DNA from: an uncultured Methanobrevibacter sp.
Lineage (GTDB): Archaea; Methanobacteriota; Methanobacteria; Methanobacteriales; Methanobacteriaceae
Length of the DNA stretch: 42,710 bases
Direction of reading: 5' to 3'
NCBI RefSeq assembly: GCF_937898925.1
Contig: NZ_CALDKF010000063.1
Span: 1 to 42,710, forward strand
Below the pieces are notes generated by a model. The model was not told the origin of the DNA. It made no database searches and was given only the letters and a program-made list of their open reading frames with translations. Within the stretch, counting starts at the first letter, position 1. Every line of letters begins with the position of its first letter. The translations under genes and the position numbers were made by a program. Shown here piece by piece: positions 1-8,157 of the stretch.

Positions 1-37
1 CTCCCCTATACTGAACACTTATTCGGTTATGGGGGAG
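1..37. repeat. Imperfect GC-rich hairpin at the window end
   Basis: The first bases, CTCCCCTATA, pair imperfectly with TTATGGGGGAG at about 27-37, giving a GC-rich foldback in otherwise AT-rich sequence. It lies just downstream of the HNH gene and, if the molecule is circular or concatemeric, in the same noncoding region as the repeats upstream of TerS. No terminator T-run follows on the minus strand. It could be part of a cohesive-end site or only a local hairpin. Confidence 0.3.
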
Positions 38-58
38 ATGTGCCAATTGTCTAACAAT

Positions 59-772
59 TCAATCAGATTGGTATCTTTCAAACCAGTCAATGATAAATTT
101 TTTCCAGTCATCCATCTGCGCAGAAGATAACCCTTTAGTGTGCATTCGATCCAGACAAACAGATTGATCTGTATCAATAAAGATAAGATCATCTGCACCT
201 ACTCTCTGTGCCAGTCTATCCCTGTCACCTTTCATTGCACCACCTGTGATGATGAAAGCAGAATGCCACTTACCTGATCTGTATCTGATGATGTCATATA
301 ACTTATCACGCATTTCAAACACTACATGCTTTAGTGCTGCAGGTTTGGAATACCTTTCATTGATGCTGATCATCTGCCAGATATTATCCAGATCCACAAC
401 CAGATCATCCTGTGTCGCATTCTCATGTACCCATGTTGACTTGCCTGAACATGGCGCACCATAAACAATGTACACATGCTTCTTATATGAAGTTGGTGCT
501 GACTTATTGAATCCAAACCTTTCATGCACCTTGTTATGACATCTAAAGCAGATACATTCCACATTGTCAGGATTCAGGCTAACCATCGCATCATTCACAT
601 TAGCTTCAGACAGTTCCTGCTTGTGATGCACTATCAGATCATACTTGTGCAGTATTGGCTTGCCACACTCACAGCAATGCACAAATCCATCTTCATCTGT
701 ACGCTGCTGTATGATGACCTTCCTGAATGCTTCCCATTGTTTGCTTTTATAAAATTGTTCCCTTGTTATCAT
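59..772 (-). CDS. HNH endonuclease fused to a P-loop kinase-like ATPase
   Basis: 237 residues. The N-terminal half is an HNH nuclease: a CxxC knuckle near residues 33-36, an HH pair near 49-50, then an Asn and a second CxxCH with a further His near 66-88. The C-terminal half starts with a clear Walker A motif (GAPCSGKST, about 105) and a DLD stretch resembling Walker B, as in zeta-toxin or nucleoside kinase-like P-loop proteins. I chose the ATG at 772 because AAAGGA lies just upstream; the longer frame has no ribosome site. HNH proteins next to the terminase assist cos cleavage in several phages, and in a circular genome this gene is directly upstream of TerS. The role of the kinase half is unknown; it could process DNA or nucleotide ends. 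Confidence 0.8.
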   Translation of the reverse strand: MITREQFYKSKQWEAFRKVIIQQRTDEDGFVHCCECGKPILHKYDLIVHHKQELSEANVNDAMVSLNPDNVECICFRCHNKVHERFGFNKSAPTSYKKHVYIVYGAPCSGKSTWVHENATQDDLVVDLDNIWQMISINERYSKPAALKHVVFEMRDKLYDIIRYRSGKWHSAFIITGGAMKGDRDRLAQRVGADDLIFIDTDQSVCLDRMHTKGLSSAQMDDWKKFIIDWFERYQSD

Positions 773-773
773 G

Positions 774-956
774 TCAGATCCTTTCCCTGTGCAGTGGACA
801 ATTGATCCGCACTTGTTCACCAAGTCTAGGCGCATGGCTGCACACATGATAGATAGCACAGTCATTGCAATTAGGAAGATGACTTACTTTGTCCATGTAA
901 TCAATAGCTGTGATGCATCGCTGCAATATTTCCTTCACTTCTTTGTTTGAATACAT
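774..956 (-). CDS. Small Cys-rich protein, unknown function
   Basis: 60 residues starting MYSNKEVKEI. The start is set by a GAGG ribosome site eight bases before the ATG at 956; upstream in-frame ATGs lack one. Cysteines fall in a CNDCAIYHVC pattern followed by a later NCPL, so a small zinc-binding fold is plausible. The stop lies two bases before the HNH-kinase start, so the two genes are probably cotranscribed and translationally linked. A strong hairpin (978-1001) separates this pair from the fibre operon. I do not recognise the family. Confidence 0.6.
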   Translation of the reverse strand: MYSNKEVKEILQRCITAIDYMDKVSHLPNCNDCAIYHVCSHAPRLGEQVRINCPLHRERI

Positions 957-977
957 ACTTGCATACCTCATAGATAT

Positions 978-1001
978 AAAGCGCACATTGCTGTGCGCTT
1001 T
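978..1001. terminator. Hairpin between fibre operon and HNH pair
   Basis: AAAGCGCAC at 978-986 pairs perfectly with GTGCGCTTT at 993-1001 around a six-base loop. The T-rich tail is better on the plus strand than on the minus. It sits after the last fibre gene (stop at 1041) and just ahead of the ribosome site for the next gene, so it probably reduces or ends minus-strand readthrough. Confidence 0.6.
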
Positions 1002-1040
1002 ACTGTTTTATTTCTTCTTGTCAGTTGGTTTGTACACATA

Positions 1041-2495
1041 TTATTTGACGCAAATGTAATGCAACCTAAGTGATGTGATTGCTGTGTCACTAAGGTTTTT
1101 GACATCAATTTTGAATTTGTCAGTCGTTATACTCCTAATTCCAACATACACCATTGCCCATTGCGGAGTGCAAACCACTTTATAATCAGATGTTAAACCT
1201 GAAACAGGAACATCAATATCATATGCAAAACTATTAGCATTTACAGATATAGAAAGATCCACTGAACCAAATTTAATATCCTGTTTTGATTCAAAAACAA
1301 CATGCTCCCAATCTGTAAAATGGTTTGCTCCTGAATAGATATGGTTTCTTCTGACAAAAATGTTTCCATAATAATCTTTTATTGTGTAGAAAAACTCACT
1401 CGTTCCGGCTAAATACTCAACAGTCATGACAAAAGCCACGGATGTTGGACAATTTTCAATCGTTGCTGCTAACGAGTTAGGATTTGCTTCATATCTTCCT
1501 ACAGCAATAATATTATTCAAATCTGTTCCTTCTTCTAATACTTCTGTTCCGGAAGCAAAGCCATTTATTCTGTATATGTCTTTCGTGAGTGGAATAATCT
1601 GCTTTATAATATTTTGCTTTTCTTCACCAATTTTTCCAAATGCTTCTGTTGCAACATCGTTGCTTACATCTTTTTTTACATTGAATGTAAAACGTATCTT
1701 TCTGTCAATTGTTCCATCTCCATCGATGTTTCTATTGAGTTTTGAACCTTTATAGTTTACAGAAGCAGAACCACCACCATCCATCATCCATGCATCTGTG
1801 CATCCAAATGAAACCATTTGTTCCGCAGTTTCGATTGAATCTAATCCTTTGTTTATGTTTGTTCTTCCATCGCAAACAAAAAATACAATGGTCTTATCGC
1901 TTTTTACACCAACTGCAAGGTTTGGATTTTTATCCGTTACCCTTCCATCCTCATTTACTACAACTTCAGATAAATCTAAAACCGCACTATTTTCTACTAG
2001 CTTATAGTAAACAGAAACGGTGTTATATGCACCACCTGACACAAGATCAGAAAGTTTCGCATCAACTGGAAATTCAGTAATAGTTCTGTCTTGATTAAAA
2101 GATACAATTCTTGCGTCATTTGGAACCGGTGTGCCTGTCCATTCTGTACCATATATTTTTTCACCACGACTAAATGTAATTGGCACTTGCCAAGTACCAT
2201 CAGTTTTTAGCATATTAGCTGCGCCATTGCTTGTAAATGTAGTGCCATGATTTCTAGCATATTCTGCAGGTGTTTCTGTTTCACTATATGCCATATAAGG
2301 ATTAATAACATTTCCATCCTCATCTTTATATGGAATTGTTATTACATAGCAATCAGTGTCTTTTGTTCGATATGTTTCATACACTATGTTTTTATAAAAA
2401 ACGCTATTGTGGATGTTTGATAAATTATTTCTTGCTGCTTCATCGACAATTTCAAATTCCCCATCACCGATGATCAATCTTTTCATTTCAGCCAT
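1041..2495 (-). CDS. Tail fibre with phosphodiester glycosidase (NAGPA-like) domain
   Basis: 484 residues with three parts. Residues 1-60 resemble a virion-attachment segment. About 100-280 carry a phosphodiester glycosidase/NAGPA-like domain, with a DGRTNINKG loop, an E-x-A helix and the hallmark CTDAWMMDGGGSASV near 230-245. A C-terminal beta-rich region (about 300-484) looks like a fibre tip. In this family the DGGGS segment belongs to an enzyme fold acting on sugar phosphodiesters, so the inferred role is cleaving teichoic-acid-like or capsular phosphodiester sugars during adsorption. The ATG at 2495 follows GGGGTG. It is the last gene of the fibre operon. Confidence 0.75.
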   Translation of the reverse strand: MAEMKRLIIGDGEFEIVDEAARNNLSNIHNSVFYKNIVYETYRTKDTDCYVITIPYKDEDGNVINPYMAYSETETPAEYARNHGTTFTSNGAANMLKTDGTWQVPITFSRGEKIYGTEWTGTPVPNDARIVSFNQDRTITEFPVDAKLSDLVSGGAYNTVSVYYKLVENSAVLDLSEVVVNEDGRVTDKNPNLAVGVKSDKTIVFFVCDGRTNINKGLDSIETAEQMVSFGCTDAWMMDGGGSASVNYKGSKLNRNIDGDGTIDRKIRFTFNVKKDVSNDVATEAFGKIGEEKQNIIKQIIPLTKDIYRINGFASGTEVLEEGTDLNNIIAVGRYEANPNSLAATIENCPTSVAFVMTVEYLAGTSEFFYTIKDYYGNIFVRRNHIYSGANHFTDWEHVVFESKQDIKFGSVDLSISVNANSFAYDIDVPVSGLTSDYKVVCTPQWAMVYVGIRSITTDKFKIDVKNLSDTAITSLRLHYICVK

Positions 2496-2509
2496 ATAAA
2501 ATCACCCCT

Positions 2510-2614
2510 TTAATAGATATAAACCAGTTCATCCGCATCATAGACCCAGTAGTTCTCATGCTCAAATTCGCCTGTTGTGGTCTTTCTGACTTCGGTAATA
2601 TAATACTGATACAT
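2510..2614 (-). CDS. Small fibre-operon protein, 34 aa
   Basis: 34 residues, rich in Tyr and acidic residues and ending in LVYIY. It starts at the ATG at 2614, preceded by an excellent AAGGAG site, and ends in TAA fifteen bases before the next fibre gene. Tight packing and an operon-like ribosome site support a real gene. I do not recognise it; a small tail or fibre accessory is an inference from position only. Confidence 0.6.
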   Translation of the reverse strand: MYQYYITEVRKTTTGEFEHENYWVYDADELVYIY

Positions 2615-2626
2615 TTTTTGTTCTCC

Positions 2627-3220
2627 TTATTCAAATATCGGTGCGCCTGTTGGCATGTCTAATAGATATACTTCGACTTTGTATGTGCCGTCCACAGTCA
2701 GCGAATAGCTTGAGCTATATTTACTACGTACACGAATTCTACCGTCGCTATAAATTGTGTCGGTATAAACGCCATAGCCGACTGAGCCACCTATCATTGT
2801 GTTATTTGTGCTATACGTTCCGTCAGTTTTGCACAAAATAATTGCACGAATCCCTTGGGTCAAATTACTAGTGGAACTGTTTGCGGCGTTGGTGTTGATA
2901 TAAAAATTATCGCTACCGTAAAAATATCCGTTCCGTTTCCCTGCCGTATCACGAATGCGGATATACAGAATCTTGTCGCTTGTCCAAATTTCGCTATGCC
3001 CTGTTTTAAATGTTTCTACAGTTGACACTGATGTGCTTGTCGTACTGACTTGATAACTCGTCTCCGCAACCTTCGTCCATGATGATCCACCACCAGTTTC
3101 AATTTCATCAATGGCAACTGCCATTTCTGCAGGTGTGTATGTATCACTGCTTCCATTTTTAGACCTGATTGAATCCGCAATGGCTGTAAGAAGTGATTCA
3201 TCAATTTTTGCATATGACAT
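2627..3220 (-). CDS. Phage tail fibre protein
   Basis: 197 residues. The first 45 (MSYAKIDESLLTAIADSIRSKNG, then a YTPAEMAVAIDEIE segment) form an adapter common in Firmicute phage fibre and baseplate genes. The rest is Ser/Thr/Gly/Tyr-rich and predicted beta, consistent with a receptor-binding or structural tip. The ATG at 3220 follows AAGGGGTG. It lies within a continuous run of fibre genes on one strand with short gaps. Confidence 0.65.
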   Translation of the reverse strand: MSYAKIDESLLTAIADSIRSKNGSSDTYTPAEMAVAIDEIETGGGSSWTKVAETSYQVSTTSTSVSTVETFKTGHSEIWTSDKILYIRIRDTAGKRNGYFYGSDNFYINTNAANSSTSNLTQGIRAIILCKTDGTYSTNNTMIGGSVGYGVYTDTIYSDGRIRVRSKYSSSYSLTVDGTYKVEVYLLDMPTGAPIFE

Positions 3221-3231
3221 ATCATCACCCC

Positions 3232-3711
3232 TTAATAACTCTGTGTGCTTGCATCTGGCAGTGTTGAAATACCGCTGATTGTTACAGTGCCATTACCATC
3301 ATGTGAAGCAGTCACAGCATTTGCTGCAATCAAATTATCCACTTCTGTTTTTGTATAGAATGAAGAAGTATCAATTTCGACCCATGCAGACCAACTGCCA
3401 TTAATCTGTGATCTTGTCGCAAGTCTACCAGTGGTCACATCCTGCTGAATCTGCGTGCAGTACCCGGAAAGATAATAACCAATGACAATCAGTGTTGAAT
3501 ACTGGAATTTGGCATTGGTACATGTGATTGCATTGTACATGCCAGTGGTCACAATGTTGTTCAGGTTCTTTGACCATAATTCCATAGCACCAGTAGTTTC
3601 ATTCCTGCTGATGTTTGCGATCACTGGCAGTGACTGACTGCGCAATGCAAACTTTGCTTTCAGCTTACTGTAAAAATAAGATAATCCGGTCTGATCTAAA
3701 TAATTAGACAT
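3232..3711 (-). CDS. Tail fibre protein with YLDxxGLxYFxxK adapter
   Basis: 159 residues. The N-terminus (SNYLDQTGLSYFYSKLKAKFA) is a paralogue of the neighbouring 423-residue fibre (AKYLDNNGLLYFWQKIKTIFA), so both probably dock at the same virion site. The middle contains a G-x-W-S-x-W segment typical of fibre shaft or pyocin_knob-like folds. Near the end SHDGNGTVTI closely matches the C-terminus of the BppU-like protein at 37590-38954. The ATG at 3711 follows GGGGTG. Confidence 0.7.
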   Translation of the reverse strand: MSNYLDQTGLSYFYSKLKAKFALRSQSLPVIANISRNETTGAMELWSKNLNNIVTTGMYNAITCTNAKFQYSTLIVIGYYLSGYCTQIQQDVTTGRLATRSQINGSWSAWVEIDTSSFYTKTEVDNLIAANAVTASHDGNGTVTISGISTLPDASTQSY

Positions 3712-3729
3712 GTGATCACCCCATTTTCA

Positions 3730-5001
3730 TCAAGCTGCAAGAATTGTATCAATTTCAGAATTTGTAATGGCTGTCAGATTGCTTGTATTCCAGTAAGAAG
3801 AAAGATCAACATCAGTTGTTCCGATTTTCTCCCATTTGCTATTCACATAGATATATTCATCATAGATATTAGTGCCAGATCCGCTGTTGCTGATCAGATA
3901 GATTGTACCTGCTGCGCCAGTTGAAGGAAGTGAAGTGACAATTTCAAAGCTGATGCCTGTGATGCTTCCAATGGCATTAGTAACTGCTGTGTCAACAAAT
4001 TCAGTAGTGGCAATCTGTGTTGTTTTAGTGCCTGCTGCAGCAGTAGGTGCTTTAGGTGTTCCGGTGAATGTTGGTGATGCCAAATTTGCTTTGTTGCTTA
4101 AAGCTGTGTTGATCGCCTTGTTCTGTAGCGGATTTGTGCTTGTGCTTGACAATGCTGAATCAACAGTGGTTTTGTTTGCGCCTGCTTCAATACCATTCAG
4201 CTTTGTCAGAAGTGTATCTGTAAAATCATTTTCAGAAAGACCTTTTCCGGTTTCCGTGTTCACCTTTCCTGCAAGCGCAGTATACACACCACCTGAAGTG
4301 ACAGGATTAGTGCTGTCTTCAGTAGGCGCAGTATCAAATGTCAGTGTATCCTGTTTTCCGCTGATCGCAGTGGCAACATCAGAAGCTGTCTGATAGCCTG
4401 CACCGTTTGTCAGCTGATTGGTGTTGGTCGGCACTGTAATCTTTGTGCTGCCTGTGATCTTGCCATTCGTCACAGTCACACTGGCAATTGCCTTGTTTGT
4501 TTCTGCTGAAATAGATGAATCAAGCGCACCAATTGCATTGGTGATCTGTGTTGAAACAGCAGTTGAACCAACAAGTTCTTCCAGTGCATCAGCATCAGCC
4601 TGTGCAGCAGCTGCAGCTGCTTTTGCGCCGTATACAGTGTTTGCTGTTGCAGCATCAGTGGATGCACCTAAAACAGCAGCAGCTGCGCCAGATGCATCAT
4701 ATGCGCTTGATTCTGTGTATGCTGCAGACTTCAACCCCTTTACAGATACATTTGTACCATTAACAGCCAATGTGCCGTTTGATGATCCCTGTGCAATGGT
4801 CACATTAACTGCCTTGTTTGCATCAGGTGTCAGCGCAGTGCCGTTTACCTGCACTGTATCAATTACATTTGGTTCACCGCCTTCAGATACAATGTCATCC
4901 ACCCTGCCTGATAAGGTATCAAGATCATCCTGTGTTGCAAAGATCGTTTTGATCTTCTGCCAAAAGTACAATAAACCATTGTTATCTAAATACTTTGCCA
5001 T
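3730..5001 (-). CDS. Long tail fibre / collagen-like shaft protein
   Basis: 423 residues. An adapter (AKYLDNNGLLYFWQKIKTIFA) is followed by a helical segment (about 22-45) and a long low-complexity shaft rich in Ala, Thr, Asn and Val, with repeats such as PVTSGGVYTALAGK and KAPTAAAGTKTTQIATTEFVDTAV that are typical of trimeric phage fibres. The C-terminal part has the YLISNSGSGTNIYDEYIYVNS-type tip found in many Firmicute prophage fibres. The ATG at 5001 follows GAGGTG. Confidence 0.75.
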   Translation of the reverse strand: MAKYLDNNGLLYFWQKIKTIFATQDDLDTLSGRVDDIVSEGGEPNVIDTVQVNGTALTPDANKAVNVTIAQGSSNGTLAVNGTNVSVKGLKSAAYTESSAYDASGAAAAVLGASTDAATANTVYGAKAAAAAAQADADALEELVGSTAVSTQITNAIGALDSSISAETNKAIASVTVTNGKITGSTKITVPTNTNQLTNGAGYQTASDVATAISGKQDTLTFDTAPTEDSTNPVTSGGVYTALAGKVNTETGKGLSENDFTDTLLTKLNGIEAGANKTTVDSALSSTSTNPLQNKAINTALSNKANLASPTFTGTPKAPTAAAGTKTTQIATTEFVDTAVTNAIGSITGISFEIVTSLPSTGAAGTIYLISNSGSGTNIYDEYIYVNSKWEKIGTTDVDLSSYWNTSNLTAITNSEIDTILAA

Positions 5002-5013
5002 CGTGTCACCTCA

Positions 5014-5268
5014 TTATCTTAATATTTCTTCAAGTTCCAAATTGCTGATGCCTTCCAAACCAAGATCATCAAATGACTTGTCACCTTCCAGTGTCACACT
5101 GTTGATTTGTGGCTTGTTGTTCAGAAGATTATAATCAGATACATTGTTTATTTCCATTCTGTTGACCATCTGCGCATCTGCATTGATATTGCCACCAACA
5201 TCTGCATCAGCAGTGATCTTGTTTCCTGACAGCTGCGCACCAACAGTGATTGTTCTGTACACACTCAT
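5014..5268 (-). CDS. Small fibre/baseplate-associated protein
   Basis: 84 residues. The N-terminal half looks beta-structured; the C-terminal half carries NNKPQINSVTLEGDKSFDDLGLEG, a segment widely seen in prophage fibre-region proteins. The start overlaps the preceding stop (ATGA-type coupling at 5265-5268), with GAGGTGATGAC before it. A structural role is inferred from the motif and position. Confidence 0.6.
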   Translation of the reverse strand: MSVYRTITVGAQLSGNKITADADVGGNINADAQMVNRMEINNVSDYNLLNNKPQINSVTLEGDKSFDDLGLEGISNLELEEILR

Positions 5269-5588
5269 GTCATCACCTCATCACTGATTAGATCTGACAC
5301 ATTAATCTGTGCAACAGTTGTTCCAACAACATTTCCATCTGTCAGCAGAAAGCGGATCTGCCAGTTCAGCTGCCTTGTTGGGATCAGCGCAAGTGTTTCT
5401 GTCTGCGTGAAGTGATAAGATATGGTGTTTGCTTCAGTGTCAATGGAAACATCAGACATGTGCTTATACACTGGATCACCTATCTGCTGAAATGTCAGTT
5501 CCAGATCAGAAATGTTGGAAAGCAGAAGATCAGCCTTATCAACTGCAATAGTCAGTGTTGGTGTTGTTCCCTGAAGGATGCTATTCAT
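5265..5588 (-). CDS. Fibre/baseplate structural protein, beta-sandwich like
   Basis: 107 residues starting MNSILQGTTPTLTIAVD. The 'IxQGTTPTLTI' opening is characteristic of small structural proteins in phage fibre clusters. Alternating hydrophobic residues suggest a beta sandwich like the BppU N-domain. The ATG at 5588 is preferred over the longer frame because GAGGTGATAAAT lies directly upstream. It is coupled to the next gene by a four-base overlap. Confidence 0.6.
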   Translation of the reverse strand: MNSILQGTTPTLTIAVDKADLLLSNISDLELTFQQIGDPVYKHMSDVSIDTEANTISYHFTQTETLALIPTRQLNWQIRFLLTDGNVVGTTVAQINVSDLISDEVMT

Positions 5589-5598
5589 ATTTATCACC

Positions 5599-6387
5599 TC
5601 ACTTTGTTTCTTTCCAAGATCCATTCACTTTAATCCACACACGCTTTGCACGCTTCCATGTGCCATTCACCTTGATCCATGTTGTGCCTGCCTTCCATGC
5701 GCCATTCACCTTCAGATCCATTTCACCGGACATGATCAGCGTGTTTGATTCTTTCCACGCAGAAGTTAAAGATCCATTCTTTGCCCTGATCCTATACTTT
5801 ACAGCTTTTCCTGCACCAGTCTGATTTATATCAGTTGATGCAAATGAATCTGTAAGTGAATTTCCAGTTACGTTATTAAAAGCACTCCATGATTTCCATC
5901 CTGTGTTCCCTCTGGAATACTGGATCTCATAAGCAGTGATCACACCTGTTGCACCTGACCATTTCATGGTGATCTTGTCACCAAGTCCAACATAATTGCC
6001 ATGACCTGCAGTGATTGTGAATGATGTTGGTGCTGTTGGATTTCTTGCGATCTTTGTAAGCACCTTTGACGCTGTTTCTTTGATTGTTCCGGAAGATCCA
6101 CCAGAAATGACAGTTGCTGTTGCAGAAACAGTCTTTGAACCATCTGCATTATGCGTGACAGTCCTTGTGACATTAAACAGTGTCTGACTGCCTGAATTTG
6201 TCTGATTTGGATTCAGATTTGCAGTAGTTGTGTATCTGACACCATCAAATACAAGCACCTGTGTTGTTCCGTTGTGATTCCATGATCCACCAGTCCATGA
6301 CAGAACCACTTTACAATTGACAGATGATGTATTATTGGCAACTGATACACTGTTTTCTGTCAGCGTGATTTTTACGCTCATTGCCAT
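5599..6387 (-). CDS. Tail protein with Ig/Fn3-like domains and WxKVNGxWK repeats
   Basis: 262 residues. An N-terminal beta domain (about 1-110, with the VLSWTGGSWNHNGTTQ region) resembles the siphovirus DUF859-type structural protein. A fibronectin-III-like domain follows (about 115-215, ITAYEIQYSRG and VKYRIRAKNG). The C-terminus has three near-copies of (W)xKVNGxWK. Such short aromatic repeats are common tips on phage structural proteins and may bind wall polymers. The start MAMSV at 6387 follows AGGTG. Confidence 0.65.
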   Translation of the reverse strand: MAMSVKITLTENSVSVANNTSSVNCKVVLSWTGGSWNHNGTTQVLVFDGVRYTTTANLNPNQTNSGSQTLFNVTRTVTHNADGSKTVSATATVISGGSSGTIKETASKVLTKIARNPTAPTSFTITAGHGNYVGLGDKITMKWSGATGVITAYEIQYSRGNTGWKSWSAFNNVTGNSLTDSFASTDINQTGAGKAVKYRIRAKNGSLTSAWKESNTLIMSGEMDLKVNGAWKAGTTWIKVNGTWKRAKRVWIKVNGSWKETK

Positions 6388-6402
6388 GCAAAATCACCTG
6401 CC

Positions 6403-6840
6403 TTAATACTGAATATAAATATCACCATTAGATCCACCGGATGGTGCTGCTGTACCGCTTGTAATAGCTTTCTGATGTCCAGAAAATAATCCTGCAGTGG
6501 AAAGTGTCACTTTCTTTGCGTTTGCTACACCACTTTGTACATTTGTATAAAATTCAATGGTGGTATCACTGCCAATCATCACTCTTTCTGTGTCAGCAGG
6601 CACAGTTCCTTCCAGTACCTGCGCAGCTTCACCGCCACCAATGACTGTTACACCACCGCCACCAATAGAAATACCATTTCCATAAGTATTTATATTGTTG
6701 TCAAGAAATCTGATGATTTCACTTGTACTTTGTGATCCTTCAAAACTGATGTTTCCGCTCATAGCACCACCTGCAAGCGCAAGCACCAGTTCAGTAACAT
6801 CTACAAGTGATTTATCTTCACCAACAGCAAAATACTTCAT
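6403..6840 (-). CDS. Small tail fibre protein
   Basis: 145 residues. Gly/Ser/Thr-rich with little helix, ending in SGTAAPSGGSNGDIYIQY, a C-terminal signature of many fibre proteins in Firmicute phages. An LALAGG segment near residue 20 may start the shaft. The ATG at 6840 follows GAGGTGATCCA. It lies between the endolysin and the Ig/Fn3-like fibre protein, so it is probably made late with the fibres. Confidence 0.6.
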   Translation of the reverse strand: MKYFAVGEDKSLVDVTELVLALAGGAMSGNISFEGSQSTSEIIRFLDNNINTYGNGISIGGGGVTVIGGGEAAQVLEGTVPADTERVMIGSDTTIEFYTNVQSGVANAKKVTLSTAGLFSGHQKAITSGTAAPSGGSNGDIYIQY

Positions 6841-6844
6841 TGGA

Positions 6845-7657
6845 TCACCTCATTTCTTTGTTCAGGTATGCCTGAAGTGCTTTGTATGTAAGCTTGTAAA
6901 AGTCACCATCCACTTTCAGACCTGCATTATTATTCTTGTTCAGAAACTCCTGAAGCCTTTTTACAGTTGCTTCACCAAGAATCTTATTAATTGCATCAAA
7001 GCGTGTTCTATTGGTCTTATTTTGGCTGCTAGAAGCCTTCTGGAAGCCATTTTTACCAAGCTTCTTGATGATGGAAGGATAATCTACATAAGCATAGTTC
7101 ATGTCAACATTTCCACCGATGCCTGCAACATATCCTGTGCTTGAATACTGCCAAATACCGACTTCACCAATATAGGTGCAGCTGTTCGCATACTGTGCTA
7201 CCCAGTGCGCAAATCTTGTTAATCTGGAATCATCAAGCCTTGATTCAAAGGTGCTGTATGTACTGCCATAAATGCCTGCATAATAGCCTGCCTTTTCAAG
7301 TGTTTCACAAAAAGCAATGGCAGCATCTGTTGCGCCTTTTTTGTCAGCAGGTGAAGTCACTTCACAATCCATGTACACTGGATATTCAAACTGCTTGCCC
7401 TTCAGCAGCTTCAGGAATCTTTCAGCATCTGCCTTGCCATCTGCAGCACTGATGCATCCTTTGCCTACAAAATAGTAAGCACCAACAGGAATGCCTGCAT
7501 CCTTTGCGCCTTTATAGTTGCTTTCATATCTGGAATCGACATAAAATCCATCATCGCTTCCTGCGCACTTGATGATGGCAAAGCCAATTCCTGCTGCCTT
7601 TACAGCTGACCAATTTATATTTCCCTGCCAAGCAGAAACATCTACACCTTTGATCAT
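6845..7657 (-). CDS. Endolysin, GH25 lysozyme with C-terminal wall-binding region
   Basis: 270 residues. The GH25 catalytic domain (about 1-190) shows KGVDVSAWQGNINW at the start, the acidic pair in YMDCE (about 95-100), and GIWQYSSTG near 170 with NVDMNYAY after it. In this family these acids hydrolyse the MurNAc-GlcNAc bond of peptidoglycan. A linker (SSSQNKTNRTR) leads to a C-terminal helical region (FLNKNNNAGLKVDGDFYKLTYKALQAYLNK) resembling a PG_binding_1 repeat. There is no signal peptide, so release through the holin is expected. The start MIKGVDV is set by GGTG upstream. The gene overlaps the preceding stop. Confidence 0.88.
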   Translation of the reverse strand: MIKGVDVSAWQGNINWSAVKAAGIGFAIIKCAGSDDGFYVDSRYESNYKGAKDAGIPVGAYYFVGKGCISAADGKADAERFLKLLKGKQFEYPVYMDCEVTSPADKKGATDAAIAFCETLEKAGYYAGIYGSTYSTFESRLDDSRLTRFAHWVAQYANSCTYIGEVGIWQYSSTGYVAGIGGNVDMNYAYVDYPSIIKKLGKNGFQKASSSQNKTNRTRFDAINKILGEATVKRLQEFLNKNNNAGLKVDGDFYKLTYKALQAYLNKEMR

Positions 7658-8157
7658 GTCCATTCACCACTTTCTATGTGTTCTTTCTTTAACTCAAATT
7701 CTTTTTTCTTCAGTTCAAGCATTGCAGGATCTTGTGTCCATTTTGCAGATCCGTCTGCTTCTTTATCCCAATGCTTCAGAAGGATCATTGCTGATGCAGG
7801 ATCAGGCAGCGCATACTTTGTATAGTCTTCAGTTTGAACAACTGTTGCAGGAACATCCGCATCATCGTCACCTTTCAGCAGGATCTTCTTTCTAATCACT
7901 TTCTTTTCTTTGTATGTAAATCCTGTTGCACGCTTAAACAGTGCAGCTTTGATTTCTTGCACAGCCTTCAGCCTGCCATTTTTACAAAGTTCATTTAAGT
8001 CATTAAATTCACTTTTATACTTGCAGAACACTTTTGGATTCACACCAAGATTTTCAGCAATTTCTTTGTCAGTTGCGCCTGCTTTCAGCCATTCTTTGAT
8101 TTCTTCAAACCTTGGCTTTACATGTGTATAGTATTTGTTTGGTCTGCCTTTAGCCAT
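7654..8157 (-). CDS. HTH protein resembling a terminase small subunit
   Basis: 167 residues. The N-terminus MAKGRPNKYYTHVKPRFEEIKEWLKAGATDKEIAENLGVN, with a helix-turn-helix at about 25-50, and the LFKRATGFTYKEKKVI and PDPASAMILLKHWDK segments match the HTH_Tnp-like small-terminase family of Firmicute phages as I know it. A second, unrelated TerS candidate lies upstream of TerL. Here the gene sits between a coiled-coil protein and the endolysin, which is unexpected for packaging. It may be a displaced TerS or a DNA-binding regulator of late genes. Its start abuts the preceding stop (TAAATG). Confidence 0.6.
   Translation of the reverse strand: MAKGRPNKYYTHVKPRFEEIKEWLKAGATDKEIAENLGVNPKVFCKYKSEFNDLNELCKNGRLKAVQEIKAALFKRATGFTYKEKKVIRKKILLKGDDDADVPATVVQTEDYTKYALPDPASAMILLKHWDKEADGSAKWTQDPAMLELKKKEFELKKEHIESGEWT

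Noticed and set aside
4418..5134. Long open frame of 238 codons on the plus strand
   Set aside because: It is antisense to the fibre shaft gene and its Ala/Val/Ser-rich product mirrors the repetitive codons opposite; no ribosome site.
7369..7385. ATGTACACTGGAT in the endolysin gene, similar to the operator motif
   Set aside because: Single, inside coding sequence, not palindromic and not near a promoter; probably chance.
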